DNA of 22,689 nt, from positions 1 to 22,689 of the IMG/VR virus record IMGVR_UViG_3300048903_000252; one strand, written 5' to 3'. The notes beneath the pieces were generated by a model, which saw only the letters and a program-made list of their open reading frames with translations, had not been told where the DNA came from and made no database searches. Source of the DNA: a virus. Each line of letters starts with the position of its first letter. Position 1 is the stretch's first letter. Positions 1 to 7,974 of this stretch are shown here, piece by piece. Made by a program: the position numbers and the translations under genes.

Positions 1-34
1 CGGCACGTTCGCCTTCAGAAGGGACGGCGAATGA
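1..34 (+). CDS. 3' end of an upstream phage gene (partial)
   Basis: A reading frame entering from the left edge ends with residues GTFAFRRDGE and a TGA at 32-34. That TGA overlaps the ATG of the next gene (31-33) in an ATGA arrangement, the coupling used repeatedly in this operon. By position it should be a head or connector gene, but ten residues do not allow a function to be assigned. Confidence 0.45.
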   Translation, partial: GTFAFRRDGE

Positions 35-375
35 CCGACTACGGCGCCGTGCTGTTCGATCCGGTTTATGCGGAGCTCGGCGTGCCGGCGGTTATGGGCA
101 CCACCGAGATCACGGTGATCGACAACATCCGCGCCAAGCCGCTGGCGATCGTCACCTCCACCGGTGCCGCCGAGGTGCGCAGCATGGGGCCGAGCGCGTT
201 CGCGCGGGTCTATGAGCTCGTTGCCAAGGGCATTGCACGCAGCACCTGGCTCGGCGCGACGCTCGCCTTCAACGGCAAGACCTGGGCGGTGCGATCGTAT
301 GAACTGCGCGGCAGTCCAAACGGCGAGGATGCGGGCGAGGTGCTGTTCCTGCTGAAGGAAGCCGCGGCGTCATGA
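31..375 (+). CDS. head-tail connector / head-closure-like protein
   Basis: This 114-aa protein has no signal peptide or membrane segment. It lies immediately before a tail-terminator-like gene and the tail tube gene, the usual place for a connector or stopper (gpFII/HK97 gp7-type) protein. The C-terminal half (WAVRSYELRGSPNGEDAGEV) has the compact beta-rich look of small head-tail joining proteins. The ATG at 31 is preceded by AGAAGGGA about 8 bases upstream, and it overlaps the upstream stop; the 3' end overlaps the next ATG by four bases (372-375). The role is inferred from size and synteny; I see no diagnostic motif. Confidence 0.6.
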   Translation: MTDYGAVLFDPVYAELGVPAVMGTTEITVIDNIRAKPLAIVTSTGAAEVRSMGPSAFARVYELVAKGIARSTWLGATLAFNGKTWAVRSYELRGSPNGEDAGEVLFLLKEAAAS

Positions 376-815
376 CCGATCGGCGCGAGGAAATTCTCGA
401 GCGGCTGGTCGCACTCGTCGCGGCGATCCCAAACATTCGCTGGGCGCAGCGTAACAATCCGGACATCCCGGACGATCAACTGCCGGCGGCGAGCGTCTTC
501 GATGGCGACGAGGAGAGCAACGGCGACGTCGACATCGGCTCGTCGCGGCCACCTAACCGGCCCTACGTCGTCCGGATGACGCCGGAGATCATCATCGCCG
601 AGCAGTCCAACGAGGTCGGTTCGGATCTGGCGACGCTGCGGGTCGAACTGATCAAGCGAGTTCTCAACGATGCCGCGCTTCTGGCAACCGTCGGGACCAA
701 CGGCAACATCCGTTACCTCGGCTGCAGGACGGATCGAGGCTGGGGTCGCTCGCTGCAAGGCGCGCTGCAGGCGCAATTCACCTTCAAGTACCCACTGAAA
801 ATAGAGGAGCTCTAA
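372..815 (+). CDS. tail terminator / tail completion-like protein
   Basis: This 147-aa protein starts with an amphipathic helix (REEILERLVALVAAIP). A mixed alpha/beta body with ELIKRVLNDAALLATV follows, and then a beta-rich end (QAQFTFKYPLKIEEL). Order and size match tail terminator proteins (lambda gpU, HK97 gp10 class), which cap the tail tube at the head-proximal end. It is translationally coupled to the upstream gene by ATGA and lies three bases before the tail tube gene. The function is assigned by synteny and general architecture, not by a signature residue. Confidence 0.55.
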   Translation: MTDRREEILERLVALVAAIPNIRWAQRNNPDIPDDQLPAASVFDGDEESNGDVDIGSSRPPNRPYVVRMTPEIIIAEQSNEVGSDLATLRVELIKRVLNDAALLATVGTNGNIRYLGCRTDRGWGRSLQGALQAQFTFKYPLKIEEL

Positions 816-818
816 AAA

Positions 819-1343
819 ATGCCCGCCTCTCCGAGCATCCAGAACTACCACATCGGCAAAGGCATCGTGTCGTTCAAGGAAGACGGCGCGGCCGACTTCG
901 TCGATCTCGGCAACGCACCGGCGTTCGTGTGGTCGCCGTCCGTCGAGAAGAAGGAACACTTCTCCTCGCGCGAAGGCGTCAAGGTGAAGGACTTCACTGC
1001 CATCACGCAAACCGGCGCCACCATCAAGCTGACACTCGATGAGATCAACGGGCCGAACCTGGCCATCTTCACGCTCGGTGAGACGGGCACGGATACCGAC
1101 GGCAACGTCACGGTGGCGGCGTTCAAGAAAACCGAGGTGGCCGGGATCATCAAAGTCGAAGGCACCAACGACATCGGCCAGCACGTCGACTACACCGGCC
1201 GGATCTCGGTCATTCCGACCGGAGATTTTAGCTTCATCACCGATTCCGATGAATTCTCGAAGCTCGAGATCGAAGCCGAGGTGCAGAAGGCCGACGACGG
1301 CACCTTCGGCATCTTCACCGTTCACGAAACGGCGACGGCATAG
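819..1343 (+). CDS. major tail tube protein
   Basis: This 174-aa beta-strand-rich protein has alternating hydrophobic and polar residues throughout, few helices and no membrane segment. A tube subunit is expected between the terminator and the chaperone/tape measure genes, and this is the only candidate. It assembles into stacked rings that form the conduit for DNA and enclose the tape measure. A strong ribosome site (AGAGGAG, ending about ten bases before the ATG at 819) fits a highly made structural protein. There is no sheath gene before it. Domain-level homology was not tested. Confidence 0.7.
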   Translation: MPASPSIQNYHIGKGIVSFKEDGAADFVDLGNAPAFVWSPSVEKKEHFSSREGVKVKDFTAITQTGATIKLTLDEINGPNLAIFTLGETGTDTDGNVTVAAFKKTEVAGIIKVEGTNDIGQHVDYTGRISVIPTGDFSFITDSDEFSKLEIEAEVQKADDGTFGIFTVHETATA

Positions 1344-1351
1344 GTGGTCCC

Positions 1352-1825
1352 ATGGCTGACTTGTTGGATATCGCGCCGGCTACGTCGGTCGAATCTGTGT
1401 GGATCGACGGGAACAGGATTACCGTGCGCGGGCTCTCGGTCGATGCGATCGCGTCCATCATCGCGCGCTTCCCGGAGTTGCGATCGCTGCTCGGCGGCGG
1501 CTTCGGCGACAGCATCGTGCCGCGCCTGATCGAGGGCTGCGCTGCGGCAGTCGGGCCGATCATCGCTGCCGGTTGCGGACACCTGGCCGATGAGACTTAC
1601 GAGGCACACGCGGCGCGACTATTGCCAGAGCAGCAATTGAAATTCCTCAAAGTCATTTTCGGGCTGACATTCCCAAACGGGATCGGCTCCTTCGTCGAGG
1701 CACTGACCGGCCTCCTCGGTGGAACGGGCGAAGGGGCAAAGCCGATCAAGATCCGCTCGCGAACCTCGCCCTCGCCGTCGTCGCGCTCGGACGGCGCACC
1801 GGGTTCTCGCCCGACGCTGCAATGA
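1352..1825 (+). CDS. tail assembly chaperone, short (zero-frame) form
   Basis: The 157-aa product lies between tail tube and tape measure, where dsDNA tailed phages encode the chaperone that coats the tape measure during tail assembly (lambda G/GT type). Residues 1 to about 128 look like an ordinary folded, helix-rich protein. The last roughly 28 residues (after GGTGEGAK) become a low-complexity Ser/Arg/Pro tail. In the -1 frame the same DNA instead reads like a normal protein, from about 1741 through the small ORF ending at 1974. I therefore infer that this gene makes a short form and, by -1 frameshifting, a longer form. An AGGTGG ribosome site precedes the ATG at 1352. Confidence 0.65.
   Translation: MADLLDIAPATSVESVWIDGNRITVRGLSVDAIASIIARFPELRSLLGGGFGDSIVPRLIEGCAAAVGPIIAAGCGHLADETYEAHAARLLPEQQLKFLKVIFGLTFPNGIGSFVEALTGLLGGTGEGAKPIKIRSRTSPSPSSRSDGAPGSRPTLQ
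1735..1741 (+). other. candidate -1 frameshift (slippery) site in the tail chaperone gene
   Basis: The heptamer GGCAAAG is read as G GCA AAG in the chaperone frame and as GGC AAA after a -1 slip. The lysine tRNA in the A site re-pairs perfectly (AAG to AAA), but the P-site alanine codon re-pairs poorly. It resembles the lambda G/GT site GGGAAAG with one base different. A slip here joins ...GTGEGAK to ADQDPLANLAL..., exactly where the zero frame turns low-complexity. No downstream pseudoknot was established. Confidence 0.4.
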
Positions 1826-1974
1826 GGCTCACGCCGCGGCAGCTCGACGCCTATCTCGAATTAGCCGAGCAATTGGATCGGGCCGACCGGGCCAGCGATC
1901 TCGTGGTCGCCAACGTCGCCGCGCAGGGCGACGAGACCGCGGTCGAGAAGGCGCTCAAGGAGTTGAGCGGCTGA
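1822..1974 (+). CDS. tail assembly chaperone C-terminal extension (frameshift product or coupled ORF)
   Basis: From its own ATG at 1822 this is a 50-aa helical, acidic ORF (LDAYLELAEQLDRADRA near the start). The ATG overlaps the upstream TGA as ATGA, so coupled re-initiation is possible. However, the same frame is open and protein-like well upstream of the ATG, with a hydrophobic helix (NLALAVVALGRRTGFSPDAA) beginning at about 1762. That favours expression as the C-terminal half of a frameshifted G-T-like chaperone fused at about 1738. In lambda-type phages this domain contacts the tape measure protein, whose gene lies downstream. It ends one base before the stop of the convergent minus-strand gene. 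Confidence 0.55.
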   Translation: MRLTPRQLDAYLELAEQLDRADRASDLVVANVAAQGDETAVEKALKELSG

Positions 1975-2199
1975 TTATTTGCGCCTGTTCAGCCTCTTCA
2001 ATTCATCTATCACAATTGTCTGCTGCATCGGCTTAACAAACGCTCCACTCCAGAAAAGCCAGATGAAAAACAGCCACACCACCCCCCACGGGGATAGCCA
2101 ATTGATATGGAATAAGTCCCCAATGAAGCTTGCGGTAAAATAGGTGAACAGAGCCCCGAGGGCGAAGGCGATTAGGGGAAGGACGGTGGCTGCACGCAT
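1975..2199 (-). CDS. small two-helix membrane protein, probable moron
   Basis: The minus-strand product is 74 aa with two clear hydrophobic segments at about residues 5-24 (VLPLIAFALGALFTYFTASF) and 36-55 (Trp-rich, VVWLFFIWLFW). A basic C-terminal tail (KRLNRRK) suggests a cytoplasmic C-terminus. It runs against an otherwise all-plus tail operon, and its stop abuts the stop of the chaperone extension. The DNA is visibly poorer in GC than its neighbours. These are the marks of a moron, an independently expressed gene acquired by a phage, often for lysogenic conversion or superinfection exclusion. A GAGG lies about 12 bases before the ATG. No promoter could be fixed in the 77 bases upstream. 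The function is unknown. Confidence 0.6.
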   Translation of the reverse strand: MRAATVLPLIAFALGALFTYFTASFIGDLFHINWLSPWGVVWLFFIWLFWSGAFVKPMQQTIVIDELKRLNRRK

Positions 2200-2276
2200 G
2201 GCAAGTGACTACCTCGGCCGCAGCCTTCTGGCCATGAAATTTCGCGCCAACATTTGCTTAATCGTGCCAATCTGAC

Positions 2277-2798
2277 ATGCAGATCGTCTTTTCGAGCGAG
2301 AAATCCGTCGACTGGGGTGCGGTCGAGCGGCAGATCGAGGCCGCCGAACTCGGCGCCGTCCAGGATGCGGCGAAGCTGGCGATTGCCGAGGGCCGGGCGA
2401 ATATCGCGGCGGCCGGCTTTCCAGCACGCTGGCAGGCGGCGCTGAAATCGCGGGTGTTCCCGAACAAGGGCGGCGACCCGGCGGCGTTGATCTTCGACAC
2501 GATGCCCTTTGCCGGCGTGTTCGAGCGCGGGGCCCATATCGGCGGGCAGCCGCTGCTCTGGTTGCCAATCGGAAACAAGGCCGGCGTCCGTTCGCCGCGG
2601 CAGTACGGCGGCAAGCTCGTGAGCGTGAACGTGCGCGGCAAGCCGCCGCTGCTGTTTGATGCCAGCAACCGGGAGCTCGGTCCGCTGTTCGTCGGCGTCC
2701 GTGCGGTGACCATCCGAAAGCGGTTCAACCTGCTGAGTATCTTCGCCAAGGCTGCCGGCAAAGTGGCTGAATTCTTCGAGCAGCGGATGAAGAGCTAA
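2277..2798 (+). CDS. DUF6441-like phage tail-region protein
   Basis: This 173-aa protein lies directly before the tape measure gene, and its TAA shares a base with the tape measure ATG (2796-2800). The sequence is Ala-rich and helical at the N-terminus, followed by a beta region with LLWLPIGNKAG and a Tyr/Gly-containing loop. It ends in a basic helix (RKRFNLLSIFAKAAGKVAEF). This pattern and position recall DUF6441 phage proteins, a family without a defined role but constantly found near tape measure genes. No good Shine-Dalgarno precedes the ATG at 2277. The family name is from recall and is moderately certain. Confidence 0.6.
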   Translation: MQIVFSSEKSVDWGAVERQIEAAELGAVQDAAKLAIAEGRANIAAAGFPARWQAALKSRVFPNKGGDPAALIFDTMPFAGVFERGAHIGGQPLLWLPIGNKAGVRSPRQYGGKLVSVNVRGKPPLLFDASNRELGPLFVGVRAVTIRKRFNLLSIFAKAAGKVAEFFEQRMKS

Positions 2799-5572
2799 TG
2801 GCGACCATCAGCACGCGCATCACGCTCACCGGCGGCGACGAGGTTAAGAAGCAACTCGAAGCGCTCGGCGACGCCGGCCAGAAGTCTTTTAAGCAGATCC
2901 AGGATGCGGCCAAGCAGACCCAGGTCGATCCGCAGAAATATGCGCAGGCCAAGCAGGCTCTCGATGGTCTCGTCACTACCGGCACGCAGCTCGCCAACCA
3001 ATTCCTCGCGCTGGCGCGGGCGGCCTCCGCATTCGGGCAGCAAGGGACCCAGGCAACCACTGCGGTGGCAACCGGTCTCAATCAGGTCGGCCAGGCCGCG
3101 CAGAACGTCGGGTCGCAGATGGCGCAGGCCGGGCAGCAGGTGGCCGCCGCTTCTACCGGCGTCACCAGCAGGCTCATTTCGAGCGCGACCGCATTCAAGC
3201 TCGCCGTCGTCGGCCTCGTCGGCGCCGTGGCGGCCATTACCGGAGCGCTGACCAAGGGCGCGGCTGATACCGGCTCGCAGATCGCCGAGCAGGCGGACAA
3301 GCTCAAGATCACGGTCGAGCAGTGGGTCCAACTGCGCAAGGTCATCACCGACGCCGGCCTGTCGTTCGATGATTTTCAGAAAGGCGCGGGCAAGACCATC
3401 AGCGTCCTTGATGACGTGCAGAAAGAACTCGACAGCGTTTTCAAGACTTTCAAAACGGCAGACGGCGCGACTGCCACCGTCATCACCATGAGCAAGCTCG
3501 GGACGGAGACGACCAAAACGGTGAGCGAATTGCTCAAGCTCGGCGTCAGCATCAATACGCTGCGCGGGGGGGACAAGCTCGCCATCATGCAGGAGATCGC
3601 GACCGCGATCAGCAAGATTCCCGATACCACGAGGCAGGCCGCGCTCGGCGTCAAATTCTTCGGCGACAGTTGGCAAGACATGGTCAAGGTGCTCACCGCC
3701 TCGACCAAGCCGATTGACCTCACGGGAAAATCGATCGCGGAGATCGGCAAGATCAACCGCGACATGACGCCCGAGCAGATCGAGACGGCGAAGAAGGTCA
3801 AGGATGCGTGGACGGACCTGGGCAACGCAATCCGCGCCACCAGGGATCAGATCGGCGGCGTATTTCTTAGCGGCCAACTGACTAAGACAGAATGGCTGAC
3901 GCAACTGGTCGACGGCTCGCGCGAGCTGCTCAAGACCTGGCTCGGGCTCTCGACTGCGGGCAAGGAAGGATTTTTTAAGGATCTCGGCGAATCGCCGGCG
4001 GAAACCACGTTCAAGATCCTCGCTGCGCTCGGTAACCAATTGAGCAGCATCTGGAACGATGTCCTGGTCCCGGCCGGGCAGAGCTTGATGGCGACGATCA
4101 AGGAATTCGCCTCCGGTCTCGGGGACGTCACATCGGAGCAGGCGATCGCCTTCTTCATCGCGCTCGCGGCGGCCGTCACCGCACTGGCGGTTGCGTTCAA
4201 GGGCATCGCTTTTGTGCTGTCGCCGATCACCGCGCTGATATCGCTGTTTGCCGGCTTCGGCCCGATCCTGATCCCGCTGGTCGCGCTGGTGGTGCTGTTC
4301 TGGGATCAGATCAAGGACGGCATCAACGCCGTGCTCGCGTTGATCCCTAACGCGATCAACGGGTTTCGGCAGGCTGGCGAGGCTTTGGTGCGTGGTGACT
4401 GGGGCAGTGCCTGGGAGCTGTTCAAGGCCTCCGCGATTGTTGCCATCGCGACGATCCGGCAGGCCATTGTGCAGTCGCCGATATTCCAGCCTATCATCAA
4501 GGGGCTCGAAACAATCGGGGCGCAAATCCCGGGAACGATCCAGCTTATCATTAGCGGACTGGTACTGCTCGGTCAGGCTGCGCAAGGCGTCGCTACCGCT
4601 ATCAACAAAGTATTTGGGACGGGATTGACCGGCACCGATATCGCGGCACTTGTCATCATCGGGCAATTGACCGGTGGATTGCATACGTTCGCGGCGGCGG
4701 CCGTGATTGCCGGCGTGGCGTTCACGGGTATCGCCACCGCAATCGGGCTGGTCGGCACGGCGATTGCGACTGTCGGCGCTGCGTTTGGCTTGTCCGCGGC
4801 GACCATTGCCGGCCTCATTTCCGGACTTGTAGCCGTCGCCGCCGCCCTGGCTGCGATCATCATCTACTGGCCGCAGATCACGCAGGCTGCGTCCGCTGCC
4901 TGGGAGGCGATTAAGTCCGGGGCCGATGCGGTTAAGCAATTCATCACGGATTGGGTCACGACGCCGGTCGCTAACGCCTGGCAGTGGATTGTCGACAGTT
5001 TCAACGCCGCTATCGAGGGCGTCAAAAGTGCGGCCAGCGCTGCCATGCAGGCGATCACCGAGTGGGTCACGACGCCGGTCGCTAACGCCTGGCAGTGGAT
5101 TGTCGACAAATGGAACGCGATGCTGCGAGCGCTGGGCCTTGGCGGTGGCGGTTCGACGAGCCCCGACGGCGGCGGCGGCTCCGGCTTTGCCGGCGGCGGT
5201 CTCCTCGGCGGGCGCGGCACCGGCACGAGCGACAGCAATCTCGCCTGGGTCTCGAGGGGCGAATACATCGTGCCGGCATCCGCTGTGGCACAGCCGGGCG
5301 TGCTCGCCCTCCTCGAGGCTCTCCGGCACACCGGCGGCAACTTGCGCGGCCTGCTCAATGATATGGGCCGGTTTGCGGTCGGCGGCCTGGTCACGCCCGC
5401 ATTCGCCGGCGGCGGGATGGCTGGCCGAGACCTCGGGACATTGACGCTGGGACTGCCGGGCGGCTCGTCCGTGACCGTGCGCGCGTCGTCCGACGTGGTC
5501 GACCAATTGCGCCGGGCCGCGGCCATGGGCCAGGTCCGCAGTGGCGGCCGCAAGCCGAGCCGGTATTCCTAA
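2798..5572 (+). CDS. tape measure protein
   Basis: At 924 aa this is the longest gene in the window. The first roughly 130 residues are a Gln/Ala-rich coiled-coil-like region. The middle (about residues 440-520 and 610-690) holds strongly hydrophobic stretches such as AIAFFIALAAAVTALAVAF and AALAAIIIYWPQI. The C-terminus is Gly-rich with a GEYIVPASAV segment, a pattern common in tape measure C-termini. These proteins set tail length and insert into the host membrane during DNA ejection. With the usual scaling of about 0.15 nm per residue the tail would be near 140 nm, which is inference. Two near-identical WVTTPVANAWQWIVD blocks lie at about residues 718-770. Confidence 0.9.
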   Translation: MATISTRITLTGGDEVKKQLEALGDAGQKSFKQIQDAAKQTQVDPQKYAQAKQALDGLVTTGTQLANQFLALARAASAFGQQGTQATTAVATGLNQVGQAAQNVGSQMAQAGQQVAAASTGVTSRLISSATAFKLAVVGLVGAVAAITGALTKGAADTGSQIAEQADKLKITVEQWVQLRKVITDAGLSFDDFQKGAGKTISVLDDVQKELDSVFKTFKTADGATATVITMSKLGTETTKTVSELLKLGVSINTLRGGDKLAIMQEIATAISKIPDTTRQAALGVKFFGDSWQDMVKVLTASTKPIDLTGKSIAEIGKINRDMTPEQIETAKKVKDAWTDLGNAIRATRDQIGGVFLSGQLTKTEWLTQLVDGSRELLKTWLGLSTAGKEGFFKDLGESPAETTFKILAALGNQLSSIWNDVLVPAGQSLMATIKEFASGLGDVTSEQAIAFFIALAAAVTALAVAFKGIAFVLSPITALISLFAGFGPILIPLVALVVLFWDQIKDGINAVLALIPNAINGFRQAGEALVRGDWGSAWELFKASAIVAIATIRQAIVQSPIFQPIIKGLETIGAQIPGTIQLIISGLVLLGQAAQGVATAINKVFGTGLTGTDIAALVIIGQLTGGLHTFAAAAVIAGVAFTGIATAIGLVGTAIATVGAAFGLSAATIAGLISGLVAVAAALAAIIIYWPQITQAASAAWEAIKSGADAVKQFITDWVTTPVANAWQWIVDSFNAAIEGVKSAASAAMQAITEWVTTPVANAWQWIVDKWNAMLRALGLGGGGSTSPDGGGGSGFAGGGLLGGRGTGTSDSNLAWVSRGEYIVPASAVAQPGVLALLEALRHTGGNLRGLLNDMGRFAVGGLVTPAFAGGGMAGRDLGTLTLGLPGGSSVTVRASSDVVDQLRRAAAMGQVRSGGRKPSRYS
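4952..5108 (+). repeat. direct repeat inside the tape measure gene (two 46-bp copies)
   Basis: The 46 bases at 4952-4997 recur exactly at 5063-5108, 111 bp later. Both encode WVTTPVANAWQWIVD in the same frame. The flanking segments (FITD / AITE before, SFNAA / KWNAM after) are similar but diverged. The DNA-identical core within diverged flanks suggests recent duplication or gene conversion, and copy number change would alter the tape measure by 37 residues per unit. Confidence 0.85.
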
Positions 5573-5576
5573 AAAA

Positions 5577-5963
5577 ATGGCACATCCGCCCTATACGCTA
5601 TTGTCGATCGATGGCATCGACTTCTCGCAGTACGCCGTGCGCGGCATCACCATGACGCTGACGCCGATCCAGCAGGCCGCCAGCCTGCGGCGTGATTGTC
5701 GCGGCGACCTGGCCGATCTCTCGCTAGCGCAGTTCCGGCAATACGCGGTGTCGATCACTTGCACCGATCACGAGGTCCCGGAATTGACCGACGTGTGGCC
5801 GGGCAAGGACATCACGATCGCCTGCATTCCCGGGCTGGGCTCGAGCAACACGACCGGCGACGTGCTGACCATCCTCGCCAAGGTGACGGCCTGGGACACG
5901 TCGCGCGACGAATGGGCCGCGGAAATACAGTGGAAGCTCGAGGCCGAGCAGAGGACGCCCTGA
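5577..5963 (+). CDS. distal tail-region protein, unknown role
   Basis: This 128-aa beta-rich protein (MAHPPYTLLSIDGIDFSQYA at the start) lies between the tape measure and the large hub-like gene, where small distal-tail components are encoded. I chose the ATG at 5577, four bases after the tape measure stop. The frame is also open from a GTG at 5541 inside the tape measure gene, but that would add an unlikely Ala/Gly/Arg leader. There is no clear ribosome site, so translation may depend on coupling from upstream. No motif allows a firm function. Confidence 0.6.
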   Translation: MAHPPYTLLSIDGIDFSQYAVRGITMTLTPIQQAASLRRDCRGDLADLSLAQFRQYAVSITCTDHEVPELTDVWPGKDITIACIPGLGSSNTTGDVLTILAKVTAWDTSRDEWAAEIQWKLEAEQRTP

Positions 5964-5964
5964 C

Positions 5965-7974
5965 ATGCCGGCAGGCATGCCCTATTTCGCGTGGATCGAT
6001 CCGGGCGAGGTGACGTTCGGGCCCGAGCACTTGCGCTGGGACGAGCAAGTTTTCAGCTTCGAATTGAAACAGGACGAGGGTGATCCGGCGAGCCTCACCG
6101 TCGTCGTTCGCCGGCCGCGCAACGTGGCGGGGGATCCGATCGGCCTGCTCGGCCCCGGCCGCAAGATCTGGTGCTGGTTTGCGTTAGACTGCGGGCCGGA
6201 TCTGATCCGCTTTCGCGGCCGGCTGGTCGGCGTGCCGACGAGCCTGTTCGAGGAATTGGTGACGCTCGAATTCGTGGCGCGCCCGATCGATCTGGTGGCG
6301 CAGAAGGCGGCGCTCGCCGAGACCCTGCGCGTGCTGCCCTATTACGACGAGGTCGTGATCGACGAGGCGCGCCGTACCGATCCCGAGGTCGTGCTCGAGG
6401 GCTATAGCGCGATCTGGCATTACGATCGCGAGACGCACGAGTTGACGATCTCCGACGAGATCGATGGCGAAGATGGGCTCGTCGAGTTCGACGGCGCGAG
6501 CGAAGACGGCAAGGTGTTCTATGACGGCCTCGGCTTGACGCTGACCAGCGGGCCGCTGACGCGCGTCGATGTGGCCGCGGAATATACCTGGACCCAGCAG
6601 GCGCGCGGCTCGGTCGATCTGACGCGGTACCTGATCGAGCATTGGCCGAACGAGCCCGCTTATGCGGTCACGGGCGCGATCTCATCGTTCAGTTTCACGG
6701 CCGACAATTGGCCGAAGGCGGGAGCCGGCATCGGCGACGGCTGGCAGGCTGCCGATGCGACGGCCACGGCGGTCTATGATCTCACGGTTCACACGCAGAA
6801 AACCGGGGGGACGCTCAAGGTCGAGTGGCCGGACGGCGGCGGCTCGGCAACCGTAACGCTTTCCGAAGAGAAATCGGGTTTTTCTTTCCCGCCGGGGTCG
6901 ATGTCGTTCGGCAGCATTGTGACCAACGACACGGCAACGGCGACATATGGCGAGGTGCCGTCGTCGATCTTCATCGGAAGTACCGTGCCTGTGGCCACCG
7001 GGTTTAACCAAAGTTTTTCCAGCGTCGATTCCGTTTTGCCGCTCAATCATACGAGGGCGACGCTCATTGCGGCCTATACGGCTAACCGGCAATGCACCGA
7101 GCGGGTGTCGTTTTCGCTCTATGCCGACGTGCAGCACATCTTGACCGATCCCGAGGACGGCGAGGCGCTGCAGATTACGGACGTCAAATCCGTCAATTTG
7201 AGCGAGGCCATCGGTGGCATTGTGCCGATCGGAGACACGCGCCGGCGTTCCTACATCGCGACCGAACGCGGCAACCAAAGCCTGGAATATCTCATCGCGC
7301 TGGCTCGCGCGAATTTGCTCAAGCGGGCGCGGGTCGTCGAGATCGCGTTTGCGCCGAAACTCGCGCGCATGCCGGAGATCACACTGCGCAAGAACGCTTA
7401 TCTGACCGAACCTCGCGTCGGCGAGGCGCTCGGCAAGATCATCGGCTATTCGGTCGGGCTCGACGGCGCGGACGGGCAGATCAAATGCGAGGTCCGCATC
7501 GGCTGCACCATCGGCCGCGGCGGCTCGGCAATAGCGGCAGGTGGAGAACCGACCTATTGCTCTGTCGACTATGCGGGCGCGGATTATCAGCAGTTCACCG
7601 GGCGCGTCGTCCTGTTCGATACCTCGGTCGGCTACGAGCCGCCCGCAGCCAATCCGAACGATGACGGCATCGAGTTCACGGGAGCGCTGACGGCGGCCGA
7701 CGTGATCGATACCCCGCTCGTCGTCGAGAACCCGCCCGCGGCGCAGCGCGCGCACCTCACGACCGCATGGGGCCTGAAGTTCATGGCCGCCCCCGGTGGG
7801 GACCGCCAGGGCGCCGTTGCGGCGCGCGCCGATGCCGTCAATAACGCGCTTGCCGAGGTCGAGACCAAGGCAACCTTCAAGCTCAAGAGCATGAGCCGCG
7901 ATTTCACCAGCGACTATGCGGTCACGTTGACCGATCTGAACATCCCGACCGGCTATGACCTGGAGGCGGTGTGA
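5965..7974 (+). CDS. large distal tail / hub-like protein
   Basis: This 669-aa, mostly beta-structured protein follows the tape measure. The N-terminal third (FAWIDPGEVTFGPEHLRWDE, then a segment with VVVRRPRN and GRKIWCWFALDCG) resembles the front part of phage tail hub or distal-tail proteins. The middle (about residues 220-330) has an insertion rich in Ser/Thr/Gly. The end (EVETKATFKLKSMSRDFTSD) looks like an extension that contacts the fibres. In siphoviruses such proteins form the tail-tip hub to which receptor-binding proteins attach. A GAGGA lies about 11 bases before the ATG. The last four bases overlap the next gene's GTG. Confidence 0.6.
   Translation: MPAGMPYFAWIDPGEVTFGPEHLRWDEQVFSFELKQDEGDPASLTVVVRRPRNVAGDPIGLLGPGRKIWCWFALDCGPDLIRFRGRLVGVPTSLFEELVTLEFVARPIDLVAQKAALAETLRVLPYYDEVVIDEARRTDPEVVLEGYSAIWHYDRETHELTISDEIDGEDGLVEFDGASEDGKVFYDGLGLTLTSGPLTRVDVAAEYTWTQQARGSVDLTRYLIEHWPNEPAYAVTGAISSFSFTADNWPKAGAGIGDGWQAADATATAVYDLTVHTQKTGGTLKVEWPDGGGSATVTLSEEKSGFSFPPGSMSFGSIVTNDTATATYGEVPSSIFIGSTVPVATGFNQSFSSVDSVLPLNHTRATLIAAYTANRQCTERVSFSLYADVQHILTDPEDGEALQITDVKSVNLSEAIGGIVPIGDTRRRSYIATERGNQSLEYLIALARANLLKRARVVEIAFAPKLARMPEITLRKNAYLTEPRVGEALGKIIGYSVGLDGADGQIKCEVRIGCTIGRGGSAIAAGGEPTYCSVDYAGADYQQFTGRVVLFDTSVGYEPPAANPNDDGIEFTGALTAADVIDTPLVVENPPAAQRAHLTTAWGLKFMAAPGGDRQGAVAARADAVNNALAEVETKATFKLKSMSRDFTSDYAVTLTDLNIPTGYDLEAV

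Noticed and set aside
210-1325. 371-codon minus-strand open frame over the head-tail and tail tube genes
   Set aside because: It is antisense to three coupled plus-strand genes with good ribosome sites and has shadow-like composition.
2795-5506. 903-codon minus-strand open frame
   Set aside because: It is antisense to the tape measure gene and has an Arg/Asp/Gly-rich composition typical of the complement of GC-rich coding DNA; the plus-strand gene explains the region.
6682-7755. 357-codon minus-strand open frame
   Set aside because: It is the complement of the hub-like gene; no ribosome site and Arg/Asp-rich shadow composition.
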